A stretch of DNA of 52,937 nucleotides from JBBDYG01 sp040901765 (GTDB taxonomy: Bacteria > Planctomycetota > Planctomycetia > Pirellulales > Lacipirellulaceae), in NCBI GenBank assembly GCA_040901765.1, contig JBBDYG010000006.1, positions 1 through 52,937 of the forward strand, read 5' to 3'. This document shows, piece after piece, positions 24,548-33,463 of the stretch. The position numbers and the translations under genes were made by a program. Below the pieces are notes generated by a model that made no database searches, was not told where the DNA came from, and saw only the letters and a program-made list of their open reading frames with translations. The first letter of the stretch is position 1; every line of letters begins with the position of its first letter.

Positions 24548-26308
24548 TTATGCAAGCGGCAGGTGGACCGAAAAAATGCTCCCCTTCCCGAGTTCGCTCT
24601 GCACATCCACACTGCCGCCGAGGGCTTGGGCCAGATGCTTGACAATCGACAGCCCCAGCCCGGTTCCGCCAAGCTCTCGCGAGCGGGCCTTGTCGACGCG
24701 GTAAAATCGCTCGAACACCCGCGGCTGGTCCTCGCGGCCGACACCAATGCCCGTATCCGCCACGCCAATGGAAACCAACTCGCCATCCGATCGCCACCGC
24801 ACGGTCACTCGTCCGCCGTCCGGCGTATACTTCACCGCATTATCGATCAGATTGTTCAGAATCACCCGCAGTCCTTCCTCATCGGCCTTTACTAAAACTG
24901 CCGTTTCGGGAGGATCGGTTACAATTGTAATCTGCTTGGACTGGGCTTGCGCCCGGTAATCGTCGACGCAAGACTGGACGACATCCCCAACTGTAACGGG
25001 ACCGATCTTGAACGACTGCTGTGCCGATTCGATGCGGGCAAGACTCAACATATCTTGGATCAGCGCGTGCAACCGGTCGGCTTGTTCCTCGATGCGGCTT
25101 ACAAACTTGCGCGCGTTCTCGCCGTCGTTCATCGCGCCGTTTAACAGTGTCTCTGCATACGCCTTGATCGAGCTGAGCGGGGTCTTCAGTTCGTGCGAAA
25201 CATTGGCGATAAACTCCTGTCGGATTTTTTCCAACCGTCGCAGTTCCGTTGTATCGTGCATCACCACCACCGCGCCTGGACATGGTTTTCCAGGCAGCGG
25301 TGTCACCTGCACGGAAAGATTCAGCTTGTCGGCCCCCTCCCATGCGACCTCCAACCGCTTTGGCCGCCGTGTGACGACAGCATCGGCCACCGCCTGATGC
25401 AATGCGTGGTTACGCACAACTTCCAGCAACGGCCGCCCCTCGACCTTGGGCGGCATGAAACCGAACAACTTGCCAGCCGCCGTGTTCGCAAACTGCACTC
25501 GCTCCCGGTGATCGACGGCGATCACGCCCTCAACCATTCCGCCTAGCACGGTCGATTGCCGCTGTGCGCTTTCGCGAAGCTGCGTTAACTGCGATCCAAG
25601 CTCTTCGCTCATTTGATTGAACGACTTTGCGAGTGCGCCCAACTCATCGCGGCCGGGCACGAACACGCGCTGTCGATAATCTCCGCGAGCGATTGCCTGC
25701 GCGGCGGAATTAAGAGTCATCACCGGTCGCACGATCCGGCCCACCACCACATACAGCACCGCCACCATCAGCAACGCAATCACGCCCGTGGCCGTCCACA
25801 CAAGTTGCCGCAAGACCGACAGATCCCGCTCGACCATCGCTCGCGGCACCGCAACGAGGACGATGCCTACTGGCTTGCCACCTTGGTCGATCCGTCGGGC
25901 ATAGCCGACCGTCGGGCTCTCTCGGCGCTCGAAAGCTTCTCCCCTGGCAAGTGCGCCGACCACCTCCGGACGCTGGCGGTGGTTCTCCATCGACTCCACT
26001 TCCTGCAAGCTCTCGCGCGACGAATCCGCTAGCACCAGACCATCCGCGCGGATGACGGTGAATCTCAAACCTGTCGCCTGTCCAAGCTGCCGTAGATGCT
26101 CTTGCAACGTTGCGTCCGGAGCGGAGAGCAGCCGACTGGACACATCCCGTTCCAACACGACTGCGGCATCGCTGAGTCGCTGACTCAGTTGGGCATAGGT
26201 GCGATCCTCCTGCCACGTGAGCGTGATCCAGACAATCGCGGCGGCCGCCGACAGATTCAGCGCTGCGAAGGCCAAAACCAGCTTCCAGAAAAGCGGCGAT
26301 CGAATCAT
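24548..26308 (-). CDS. phoR: Phosphate regulon sensor histidine kinase PhoR
   Basis: 586 residues. TM1 at ~9-32, an extracytoplasmic sensor of ~135 residues, TM2 at ~170-193, a HAMP domain (IVRPVMTLNSAAQAIARGDY), a PAS domain (STVLGGMVEGVIAVDHRERV), then HisKA with H372 in NVSHELKTPLSSIKAYAETLL. The ATPase domain follows with N-box NNLIDNAVKYTPD, VADTGIGV and GGTGLGLSIVKHL. The order and the TPLSSIKAYAETLL segment are characteristic of PhoR. It heads the pho/pst cluster while its response regulator ends it, an arrangement that differs from the usual phoB-phoR pair. A periplasmic loop longer than in E. coli PhoR suggests it could also sense a signal directly. Confidence 0.92.
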   Translation of the reverse strand: MIRSPLFWKLVLAFAALNLSAAAAIVWITLTWQEDRTYAQLSQRLSDAAVVLERDVSSRLLSAPDATLQEHLRQLGQATGLRFTVIRADGLVLADSSRESLQEVESMENHRQRPEVVGALARGEAFERRESPTVGYARRIDQGGKPVGIVLVAVPRAMVERDLSVLRQLVWTATGVIALLMVAVLYVVVGRIVRPVMTLNSAAQAIARGDYRQRVFVPGRDELGALAKSFNQMSEELGSQLTQLRESAQRQSTVLGGMVEGVIAVDHRERVQFANTAAGKLFGFMPPKVEGRPLLEVVRNHALHQAVADAVVTRRPKRLEVAWEGADKLNLSVQVTPLPGKPCPGAVVVMHDTTELRRLEKIRQEFIANVSHELKTPLSSIKAYAETLLNGAMNDGENARKFVSRIEEQADRLHALIQDMLSLARIESAQQSFKIGPVTVGDVVQSCVDDYRAQAQSKQITIVTDPPETAVLVKADEEGLRVILNNLIDNAVKYTPDGGRVTVRWRSDGELVSIGVADTGIGVGREDQPRVFERFYRVDKARSRELGGTGLGLSIVKHLAQALGGSVDVQSELGKGSIFSVHLPLA

Positions 26309-26411
26309 TCAACTATCATCGCCACTAGAGACCGCGGCGCAAAGTGCAGTTCGAACGGGTTGCGATGATCCCTCAGCGCTGCGCGCTGCGTTGAGCGGTG
26401 ATCCGGACTAC

Positions 26412-27059
26412 CTACCGTCCGCGCGCTGTAGCCACCGCTGCCACCATCGACTCTGCCCGACGAGTCAACTCTGGCCAGTCGCGTTTTTCCAGAAGCTCGG
26501 TACCGACCAGCGTGCCACCGACGCCGACGGCAACACAGCCTGCGCGGATAAAATCGCCACAGTTCTCGATGCCAATCCCGCCGGTAGGAATGATTTCGAT
26601 TTGCGGCAAAGGGCCTTTGATGTTCTTGATGTACGTTGGCCCGAGATTGTCGGCGGGAAAGATTTTCACAAAATCGGCGCCCGCCTCGTGAGCGGCTAAC
26701 GCCTCGGTGGGCGTCATCGCCCCGCAGATTACCGGCACGCTGTAACGCCGGCAGGCGGCAATCACCTCAGGTCGCATCACTGGCGTTACCACATACTCCG
26801 CCCCCGCAAGCATGGCCATCCGCGCGGTCGGCTCGTCGAGAACCGTTCCCACGCCCATGCAAATCCGCTGGCCAAGCTTCGAGGTTGCCTCACGAACTAC
26901 GGTCAGCGCGTCGGGAGTTGTCATCGTAACCTCGATCGCATCGACGCCGCCGGCGATCAGCGCGTCGCAAACTTCAAGCAACTGCGCCGCGTCATCGGTG
27001 CGGAGGATGGCGATGACGCCCGTGCGAAGCATGCGGTCGATCGTGGATTGTTTGCTCAT
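26412..27059 (-). CDS. eda: KDPG/KHG aldolase (2-dehydro-3-deoxyphosphogluconate aldolase)
   Basis: 215 residues, a class I aldolase of the Eda family. Motifs: GVIAILRTDDAAQLLEVCDAL, GVDAIEVTMTTPDAL (Glu), CMGVGTVLDEPTARMA, GAEYVVTPVMRPEVI and GADFVKIFPADNLGPTYIK, where the Schiff-base Lys is in FVKIFP, followed by IPTGGI. It splits 2-keto-3-deoxy-6-phosphogluconate into pyruvate and glyceraldehyde-3-phosphate. It lies 17 nt after the KDG kinase gene that makes its substrate. Confidence 0.94.
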   Translation of the reverse strand: MSKQSTIDRMLRTGVIAILRTDDAAQLLEVCDALIAGGVDAIEVTMTTPDALTVVREATSKLGQRICMGVGTVLDEPTARMAMLAGAEYVVTPVMRPEVIAACRRYSVPVICGAMTPTEALAAHEAGADFVKIFPADNLGPTYIKNIKGPLPQIEIIPTGGIGIENCGDFIRAGCVAVGVGGTLVGTELLEKRDWPELTRRAESMVAAVATARGR

Positions 27060-27076
27060 GGAGTGACCCGGTGATG

Positions 27077-28117
27077 TTATCTTTGGACGCGACCGGAGGC
27101 GTCGCCGCCCACCAGCGCCTGCACCTCATTCAGACTTACGAAGTTGAAGTCGCCTGGAATCGAGTGCTTCAGGCAACTCGCCGCGGCGGCAAATTCGACG
27201 ACCTGTTGTGGCGATTGTTCGTTAAGCAGGGCGTAAATGCACCCGGCGGCGAAAGCGTCGCCGCCGCCCACGCGGTCCACGATTTGCATTTCGTAGTGTC
27301 GGCTGAAATAGGCCGCGCCGTCGCGATAGAACATGCCTGACCAACCGTTGTGCGATGCGGAGTGGCTCTCTCGCAGGGTAATCGCCACGCCCGCGAATCC
27401 GAACCGCTCGGTGAGCTGCTGCGCCACGGCTTCATACTTTGCATGGTCGATCTTGCCCCCGGCAACATCGGCTCCGGTTGCGCGAATCCCGAACACCTTC
27501 TCGGCGTCCTCTTCGTTCGCGATGCAATAGTCCACATGCTCGGCGAGAATCGCCATCGTGCGTCCCGCCTGCTCACTCGACCACAGCTTCTTGCGGAAGT
27601 TAAGGTCGCAACTCACTTGGAGGCCCGCGTGCTTTGCCGATTTTACCGCGGCGATGCTTGCCTCTGCGGCCGACTCCGACAGCGCCGGCGTAATCCCCGT
27701 GATGTGGAACCAATTGGCCCCGCGAAAGATACTCGGCCAGTCAAACTCCTGCGGGCGGGCCGTGGCGATCGCGCTCGACGCCCGATCGTAGATCACGTTC
27801 GAGGCCCGCTGGGCCGCGCCCGTTTCGAGGAAGTAGATTCCGATACGGTTGCCGCCGCGCAGAATGTGGCTCGTGTCGACGCCGATGCCACGTAGCCGCT
27901 GGATGGCCGCCTCAGCCAGATCGTTCGTCGGCAGCTTCGTGACAAACGCGGCGTTGACTCCCCATTGCGCGAGCGAGCAGGCGACATTCGCCTCGCCGCC
28001 GCCGAAGCTCATTTCCAAGGAATCCGTCTGGCAAAATCGCCGAAAGCCCGGCGTTGCCAGCCGCAACATGATCTCGCCGAAGGTGACGACGCGGTGTGAA
28101 GTAGGGGCAGAAGTCAT
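27077..28117 (-). CDS. kdgK: PfkB-family 2-keto-3-deoxygluconate kinase
   Basis: 346 residues from the ATG at 28117 (MTSAPTSHRVVTFGEIMLRL); in-frame starts up to 28174 would add a non-conserved leader. The ribokinase fold is clear: FGEIMLRLATPG at the N-terminus, FGGGEANVACSLAQWG, and the C-terminal anion hole with catalytic Asp in DRVGGGDAFAAGCIYALL. The neighbouring eda strongly favours KDG as substrate: KDG to KDPG, then to pyruvate and G3P, which is the end of pectin, alginate or uronate breakdown. It lies 46 nt after fliA on the same strand, so read-through from a motility transcript is possible. Confidence 0.9.
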   Translation of the reverse strand: MTSAPTSHRVVTFGEIMLRLATPGFRRFCQTDSLEMSFGGGEANVACSLAQWGVNAAFVTKLPTNDLAEAAIQRLRGIGVDTSHILRGGNRIGIYFLETGAAQRASNVIYDRASSAIATARPQEFDWPSIFRGANWFHITGITPALSESAAEASIAAVKSAKHAGLQVSCDLNFRKKLWSSEQAGRTMAILAEHVDYCIANEEDAEKVFGIRATGADVAGGKIDHAKYEAVAQQLTERFGFAGVAITLRESHSASHNGWSGMFYRDGAAYFSRHYEMQIVDRVGGGDAFAAGCIYALLNEQSPQQVVEFAAAASCLKHSIPGDFNFVSLNEVQALVGGDASGRVQR

Positions 28118-28163
28118 GACGCCCCACATGGTAACACCGCGTAGCAGCGGCTTCCACCCGCCG

Positions 28164-28955
28164 CTACGTGCCAAACTCAGGCCGCCGACGCCCGAGTTGG
28201 CCCTGAAGGCGTTGCACGATCGCGCTGTGCATTTGGCTGACGCGGCTTTCCGAGAGATCGAGCGTGGCGCCGATCTCCTTCATCGTCAACTCTTCGTAAT
28301 AGTAGAGAATGATGATCAATCGTTCGTTACGGTTAAGGCCCTTGGTCACCAGCCGCATCAGATCCGATTTCTGAATTCGTTTGGTGGGATCCTCGCCCTT
28401 TTTATCTTCGAGAATGTCAATCTCGCGAACGTCCTTATAACTATCCGTTTCGTACCATTTCTTATTGAGGCTAATCAGGTTTACCGCGTTGGCATCACCG
28501 ATCATCTTCTCGAGTTCTTGGACGCTCAAGCTCATGTACTCCGCAAGCTCGTTTTCGTTGGGCTGTCGACCGAGCCTTGCTTCAAGTGTCTTTAGTCCCT
28601 CGTTGAGCTTGCTCGCCTTGCTGCGCACGAGTCGCGGAACCCAGTCCATCGTCCGCAGTTCGTCGAGCATGGCGCCGCGAATACGGGGCACGCAATAAGT
28701 CTCGAACTTCACGCCCCGCGACATGTCGAAGGCGTTAATGGCGTCCAGTAATCCGAAGACTCCGGCGGAAATAAGATCGTCGAGTTCCACGCCGTCCGGT
28801 AGCCGCTGCCAGATTCGCTCGCCGTTGTACTTTACCAGCGGAAGATAGTTCTCCACCAAACGATTGCGCAAGTCCTGGTTCTCGGGGTCGAGCTTGAACC
28901 GCGTCCAGACTTCAGAGATGTCCTCACGACTCCGTGTGGCAACAGTTGCAATCAT
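28164..28955 (-). CDS. fliA: Flagellar/sporulation-type sigma factor (FliA/WhiG, sigma-28)
   Basis: 263 residues with regions 2, 3 and 4 of a sigma-28 factor: NYLPLVKYNGERIWQRLPDGVELDDLISAGVFGLLDAI and FDMSRGVKFETYCVPRIRGAMLDELR (region 2), the region 3 helix ARLGRQPNENELAEYM, and region 4 with YYEELTMKEIGATLDLSESRVSQMHS. It directs RNA polymerase to late flagellar promoters. GGAGG five bases before the ATG fixes the start. It is the last gene of the flhA-flhF-flhG cluster, the usual order. No anti-sigma FlgM is in the window. Confidence 0.94.
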   Translation of the reverse strand: MIATVATRSREDISEVWTRFKLDPENQDLRNRLVENYLPLVKYNGERIWQRLPDGVELDDLISAGVFGLLDAINAFDMSRGVKFETYCVPRIRGAMLDELRTMDWVPRLVRSKASKLNEGLKTLEARLGRQPNENELAEYMSLSVQELEKMIGDANAVNLISLNKKWYETDSYKDVREIDILEDKKGEDPTKRIQKSDLMRLVTKGLNRNERLIIILYYYEELTMKEIGATLDLSESRVSQMHSAIVQRLQGQLGRRRPEFGT

Positions 28956-29070
28956 GCAATCCTCCGTGATTTCTTCTCCTCCGCATCATGCGAAGGCGAC
29001 GTAATTCCGCTTGAACTTATGCAGCTTCTCAATGGATCGGAAACAGGTACTCCTAGCGTCGATATCCGGC

Positions 29071-29328
29071 TTAGGCGACGCGCGTTGCTGACACTTTGGC
29101 CGATGGCGGTGAACTCATCGCCAGTTCTTGCTCCAATTGGCCCCGGACCGATTCGTCGATGATGGCCTCGGCAATCCGTCCCAACAGGAATCCCGCGGTT
29201 GCAAAAATGACGAGCACGATCAGGGCATGGTTGATTGCCACGTCCGGGTCAGCGCCGGACCGAATTTCGCGAACCAACGACAGCGACATACCGAGACAGC
29301 CCAGGATGCCCGCGTAAGTCCGTCCCAT
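29071..29328 (-). CDS. Small two-helix membrane protein in the flagellar cluster
   Basis: 85 residues, no family recognised. A weak hydrophobic N-terminal helix (YAGILGCLGMSLSLVREI) and a stronger one (ALIVLVIFATAGFLLGRIAEAII) suggest an inner-membrane protein with a cytoplasmic C-terminus containing an acidic helix (ESVRGQLEQELA). It lies between flhG and fliA on the same strand, a position where a small uncharacterised membrane protein would be a candidate for pole or motor localisation. That role is inferred from position only. Confidence 0.75.
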   Translation of the reverse strand: MGRTYAGILGCLGMSLSLVREIRSGADPDVAINHALIVLVIFATAGFLLGRIAEAIIDESVRGQLEQELAMSSPPSAKVSATRVA

Positions 29329-29467
29329 GTTTCGTGCTCGATTGGCCGTTAAACTTTGGGCAACCCAACCAACTTAACGCGCTAACGCACGAAAGCGGAT
29401 TGTCATTGTTCATCGGCAATCGTGTGCGCGACAGTTGAATCAAAGTTAGCCTTTCTCTTGGATTGCT

Positions 29468-30100
29468 TCACGCGGCATGTTTAACGAGCTCCAATGAACG
29501 GGACGATAGCATGCTCTCGCGGAGAAACCGTGCGAGCTTCGCGACATCCACGCTCCCGTCCGTCGGTTCAGCTTCGGTGTTCCACAAAGGTAGCCAGGGG
29601 GCAGCCGGAATCGCGGTTCCGAGAAATCGCTCGCACGACTCCGAGATTCGGCGACAAAGAACTTCGGCCACTAGCTGGTCCGTACATTGATTGGGTAATA
29701 GCCAGACCGGCAGCGCCGGATGCTGGGCCTTGGCCAGTTTCAACGCCGCATAGGTCTCGAGCACCACCTCCGGAGCGTCGGTAGCGACCAGCAGCGCAAG
29801 ATCGGCCTGGTTCCAGATCGCCGCAGCACGTCGCGAATAGCCAACGCCCGCGTCGATCAATGCAATATCCGCATCCACGTGTTGATCATCTCGCATGGCG
29901 TCGACCGGCTGTAACTCTACGTTCAGAGAGAGGCGCGATAACTCCGCGGCAAGCCGGGCGACGATCGTCGTAACTCCCACGCGCGGATAGCCGCCTGCGA
30001 CGAGCACGACCAGCGTCGCGCGCGGTGTTGGATCGTGGCTCGCGCGGAACTGGCGCGCCAGTTCCCGCAGCCGTCGCGCTTGGTCCTGTTCGATATTCAT
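29468..30100 (-). CDS. flhG: FlhG/MinD-like protein with a degenerate P-loop
   Basis: 210 residues, shorter than usual FlhG (~270-300). The N-terminal arginine/glutamine-rich helix (MNIEQDQARRLRELARQFRA) matches the FlhG activation helix for FlhF. The MinD-type Walker A loop should read GKGGVGKTT but is GYPRVGVTT, so both the signature lysine and the P-loop lysine are lost. The second motif DADIALIDAGVG is present. ATP binding is therefore doubtful. The ATG overlaps the flhF stop as ATGA, so it is co-translated with its partner GTPase. It probably keeps the role of regulating flagellar number or placement through FlhF, perhaps without an ATPase cycle. Confidence 0.85.
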   Translation of the reverse strand: MNIEQDQARRLRELARQFRASHDPTPRATLVVLVAGGYPRVGVTTIVARLAAELSRLSLNVELQPVDAMRDDQHVDADIALIDAGVGYSRRAAAIWNQADLALLVATDAPEVVLETYAALKLAKAQHPALPVWLLPNQCTDQLVAEVLCRRISESCERFLGTAIPAAPWLPLWNTEAEPTDGSVDVAKLARFLRESMLSSRSLELVKHAA

Positions 30101-31260
30101 TCACAACTCATAGCCATGATCAACTGTGCGAGCTTTCGCGGTTGCGCCACCTGAATGTCATCCGGCACATCCTGACCGTCGGTCAGATAACTCAGCGGCA
30201 ACAACGAGTTTCTTACAACGGGCAAAAGGTGGCCCAAACTGGTTGCCTCATCGAGTTTCGTCAGCAGCATCGCAGTGGCTCCCACCTCCGCAAACCGCTC
30301 GACGGTGCCCAATAAACTCTTGGCGCTCGCGGTGCTGCTGAGCACCAAATGCACCTCGGCGGCGCCCGCCTCGCCGAGCATCGACTTAAGTTCTTGAATT
30401 CGGACCTCGTCTCGCGGGCTACGCCCGGCGGTGTCCATGAGCACTAAGTCGAGATCGCTCAACCGCGTCACCGCCTCGCGCATTTCGCGCGGGGTGGCTA
30501 CCACTTCCATCGGTAAGTCGATGATATCGGCATAGGTCCGCAACTGCTCGACCGCCGCGACGCGGTAGGTGTCAACCGTAATCAAACCCACCCGCTTCTT
30601 CTCTCGCAGGCGGAAATTTGCAGCGAGTTTCGCGATCGTCGTGGTCTTTCCGACCCCCGTGGGGCCAACCATCGCGATCACGCGACAGCCGTCGGTGCCC
30701 GTGCGAATCGGTCCTGTGGTTCGTAGCTCGTCTTCCAATAATTGTACGATCCGCGATTTAACGAGCAGCGGGTCCATCGGCTCGCCACTCACATTATTCG
30801 CGCGCGCCCGATCAAGGTAATCTCGCGCTATTGCATCGTCGATTTCCGCCTCGATCATATCTGTAAAAACGCGAAACATTCCCTCCGGCAGTTCATTCCG
30901 CTTACTCGTCGAGGCATTCGAGCATAATTCCTCCACCAAGGACTGCAATTCGCCGAGTTGGTTGGAAAGGCGGTGGCGGAAGTCATGTCGATATCGACTT
31001 CGATAGTCGCAATCGACATGTGCTGGTCGAGCCGGCTGTTCATCGAGCGGATGACTAGAATCGCATTCCACCGGTAGCCGACTCGGTACGTGGATTTCAT
31101 TCGACGCGGAAACTTCGAATTGTCTTCCGCCAAACAGCCGGCCCATCAGACCACGGCTGACTTCGCGCGTATGGAGTACAGCCGCTTCCGGGCCAAGCTG
31201 CCGCCGGACCTGCACCAGCGCCTCGCGAAGTGTTTTCGCTCGAAAAGTTTGAATCTCCAT
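30097..31260 (-). CDS. flhF: Flagellar biosynthesis SRP-type GTPase FlhF
   Basis: 387 residues from the ATG at 31260 (MEIQTFRAKTLREALVQVRRQLGPEAAVLHTREV), the classic FlhF N-terminal B domain. The N domain and the SRP-like GTPase follow: G1 MVGPTGVGKTTTIAKLAANFR, VDTYRVAAVEQLRTYADI, DTAGRSPRD (G3) and TKLDEATSLGHLLPV. FlhF places the flagellar base at the cell pole. The longer frame to 31335 is only read-through of the flhA-flhF spacer, which carries a long heptamer hairpin. Confidence 0.95.
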   Translation of the reverse strand: MEIQTFRAKTLREALVQVRRQLGPEAAVLHTREVSRGLMGRLFGGRQFEVSASNEIHVPSRLPVECDSSHPLDEQPARPAHVDCDYRSRYRHDFRHRLSNQLGELQSLVEELCSNASTSKRNELPEGMFRVFTDMIEAEIDDAIARDYLDRARANNVSGEPMDPLLVKSRIVQLLEDELRTTGPIRTGTDGCRVIAMVGPTGVGKTTTIAKLAANFRLREKKRVGLITVDTYRVAAVEQLRTYADIIDLPMEVVATPREMREAVTRLSDLDLVLMDTAGRSPRDEVRIQELKSMLGEAGAAEVHLVLSSTASAKSLLGTVERFAEVGATAMLLTKLDEATSLGHLLPVVRNSLLPLSYLTDGQDVPDDIQVAQPRKLAQLIMAMSCE

Positions 31261-31289
31261 ATCGTCGCCACATTCCTTGTGTCTAATTG

Positions 31290-31373
31290 GGCTGTTGGCT
31301 ATCGGCGTTCGGCTATCGGCCAGAAAAGCCAGCACTCTTCTGGCCGATAGCCGATAGCCGATAGCTGACAGCC
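31290..31373. repeat. Heptamer repeat hairpin (GGCTATC words) between flhA and flhF
   Basis: The left arm (31290-31317) has heptamers GGCTGTT, GGCTATC, GGCGTTC and GGCTATC, then GGCCAGA. The right arm (31338-31373) begins CTTCTGGC and continues with three perfect CCGATAG heptamers and CTGACAG. The arms pair over roughly 35 bp with a short loop, giving the best hairpin of this family. It fills the flhA-flhF gap and overlaps neither gene. Confidence 0.9.
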
Positions 31374-31375
31374 AT

Positions 31376-33463
31376 CTAGCTTTCCGTTACCAATCCGTGT
31401 GTCATGATTCGGGTGTCGCGTGTGACTTCGTTAAAACTGATCACCGTAAGTTGCGGCAGGTGGTTCTCCGTGATTTGCTTCAGTGCCGGGCGAATTTGCG
31501 GGCTGACCAGTGCGATCGGCGTGTGATTTCGAGCGGTTAGCTTTTCGACTTCCACGCGGATGCGACCGCACAACGTCTGAATCGCTTGCGGCGACATCCG
31601 CACAAACAGTCCCCGTTCGTTGTGCTCAAAGCCGGCTCGAATCCGGTCTTCCAATGCCGGATCAAAGGCCACCACGTGCAGTTGATTCTCCGCATCGCGG
31701 TACCGCGTGCAAATCTGCCGAGCCAACCGATGACGGACATACTCGGTCAACAGGATGGGATCCTTGCTGCGCGGCGCAAAGTCGCCCAGCGTCTCGAGGA
31801 TCAGGCCGAGTTGTCGAATCGACACATGTTCCCGCAACAGCATTTGCAAAATGCTTTGAACCTCGGCCAGCGTCATGAGGCTGGGTACAAGCTCATCCAC
31901 CACGGCCGGAGACGTGGCTTTCAGCTCGTTGACTAAATGTTTCGTGGCGTCGCGCGTTAAAAGCTCATCCGCATGACGGCGGCATATTTCCGTAAGGTGC
32001 GTCGCCAGCACGGCTCCGGACTCCACAACCGTGTATCCACACAACTCGGCTTGGTCTTGGAGTGCTGGGCTAATCCATTTCGCGTCGGTTCCAAAGGCCG
32101 GATCCTTCGCGGGTATTCCATCCACGGGACCAGACGTTAAGCCAGAATCGATCGCCAGCAGCAACCCTGGCTGCACTTCATCGAGCGCCACGGGGATGTC
32201 CGCGATCTTGATGCGGTACTGATTCGGCTCCAGCCGCATGTTATCGCGAATGCGGACCTTGGGCATGATGACGCCGATTTCCGCGGCCACGTTCTGCCTC
32301 ACCCGTTGGACGCGGTCGAGCAAATCGCCTCCGCGTTTCGGATCGGCAAGACGGATCAACCCAACTCCCAGTTCAATTTCCATCGGATCGACCGTGAGAA
32401 AGTCCTCGACTCGCTCTTCGGCCGGCTGCTGCTGCTTTTTCTCGACTTCGGCGCGTGCGGATTGTTCGCGGCCCTCCTCTTGGCGGGTCAGCGTTCGCGA
32501 CAATCCCAGGCACGCCGCCCCGAGCAACATCAGCGGTATTTTCGGCAGGCTCGTGAACATGAGCACCGCGAGAAATCCACCCGTGACCGCCAGGGCTTGG
32601 GGCCGCGAGAACAATTGCGAAATAAAGTCCTGCGGCAAGTTAGTACGCTGCGTGCTGCGGGTGACTAATAAGCCAGCGGCCAGCGAGATCAGAAAAGCGG
32701 GCACCTGGCTCACCAGGCCGTCGCCAATCGTCAAGCGGGTGAAGGTCGACGCGGCGTCGCTGAAACTCATGCCATACTCAGCGACACCGATCGTGAACCC
32801 TCCGACGATGTTAATAATCGCAATCACAATGCCGGCAATTGCATCGCCGCGTACGAATTTGCTGGCACCGTCCATCGATCCATAAAAGTCGGCTTGCTGC
32901 GTAATCTCCGTCCGGCGGCGCTGGGCTTCCTTTTCGTCGATGATTCCCGCGTTCAAGTCGGCGTCGATCGCCATCTGCTTGCCGGGCATCCCGTCGAGTG
33001 CAAACCGCGCGGCAACTTCGCTAATGCGGGTGGCGCCTTTGGTAATGACGACGAACTGGATCACGATGATGATCACAAAGATCACCACGCCGACCACAAC
33101 TTTGTCCCCGGCTACGAAGTCCGAAAATGCCGTAATGACGCTGCCGGCCGCTTCCAGCCCGTCCGTACCGGCCCGGGTTAGAATGAGCCGCGTGCTAGCG
33201 ACGTTGAGAACCAGCCGCGCGAGCGTTGTCGCCAAAAGCAGCGAGGGAAAGATACTGAAATCGAGCGGCGCGCGAACGTAAATCGTCGTTAACAGAACCA
33301 ACACCGCGATCGTGATATTTCCCGCCAGCAGCACGTCCAACAGCGCAGGAGGCAGCGGCACCAGGATTACCAGCACACTGGCGATCATGGCGAGGGGCAG
33401 AATCAGATCGGATCCGCGACGGACCCAACTGGAATCCGTCAAGGAGGGCAGCCCCGATGACAT
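31376..33463 (-). CDS. flhA: Flagellar type III export gate protein FlhA
   Basis: 695 residues. The N-terminal half has about eight membrane helices (LILPLAMIASVLVILVPLP, LDVLLAGNITIAVLVLLTTIY) and the conserved cytoplasmic loop of the FHIPEP family, KGATRISEVAARFALDGMPGKQMAIDADLNAG. The C-terminal ~340 residues form the soluble nonameric ring that docks export substrates and chaperones (LARQICTRYRDAENQLHVVAFDP). It is the first gene of the minus-strand flagellar cluster. No sigma-54 or sigma-28 promoter was obvious in the 282-bp spacer to the divergent mdh gene. Confidence 0.96.
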   Translation of the reverse strand: MSSGLPSLTDSSWVRRGSDLILPLAMIASVLVILVPLPPALLDVLLAGNITIAVLVLLTTIYVRAPLDFSIFPSLLLATTLARLVLNVASTRLILTRAGTDGLEAAGSVITAFSDFVAGDKVVVGVVIFVIIIVIQFVVITKGATRISEVAARFALDGMPGKQMAIDADLNAGIIDEKEAQRRRTEITQQADFYGSMDGASKFVRGDAIAGIVIAIINIVGGFTIGVAEYGMSFSDAASTFTRLTIGDGLVSQVPAFLISLAAGLLVTRSTQRTNLPQDFISQLFSRPQALAVTGGFLAVLMFTSLPKIPLMLLGAACLGLSRTLTRQEEGREQSARAEVEKKQQQPAEERVEDFLTVDPMEIELGVGLIRLADPKRGGDLLDRVQRVRQNVAAEIGVIMPKVRIRDNMRLEPNQYRIKIADIPVALDEVQPGLLLAIDSGLTSGPVDGIPAKDPAFGTDAKWISPALQDQAELCGYTVVESGAVLATHLTEICRRHADELLTRDATKHLVNELKATSPAVVDELVPSLMTLAEVQSILQMLLREHVSIRQLGLILETLGDFAPRSKDPILLTEYVRHRLARQICTRYRDAENQLHVVAFDPALEDRIRAGFEHNERGLFVRMSPQAIQTLCGRIRVEVEKLTARNHTPIALVSPQIRPALKQITENHLPQLTVISFNEVTRDTRIMTHGLVTES

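Noticed and set aside
23389..24786. Single 465-residue frame through the N gap into the phoR 3' end
   Set aside because: The upstream part crosses undefined bases and lies opposite nothing conserved; PstS has a good start and signal peptide at 24327.
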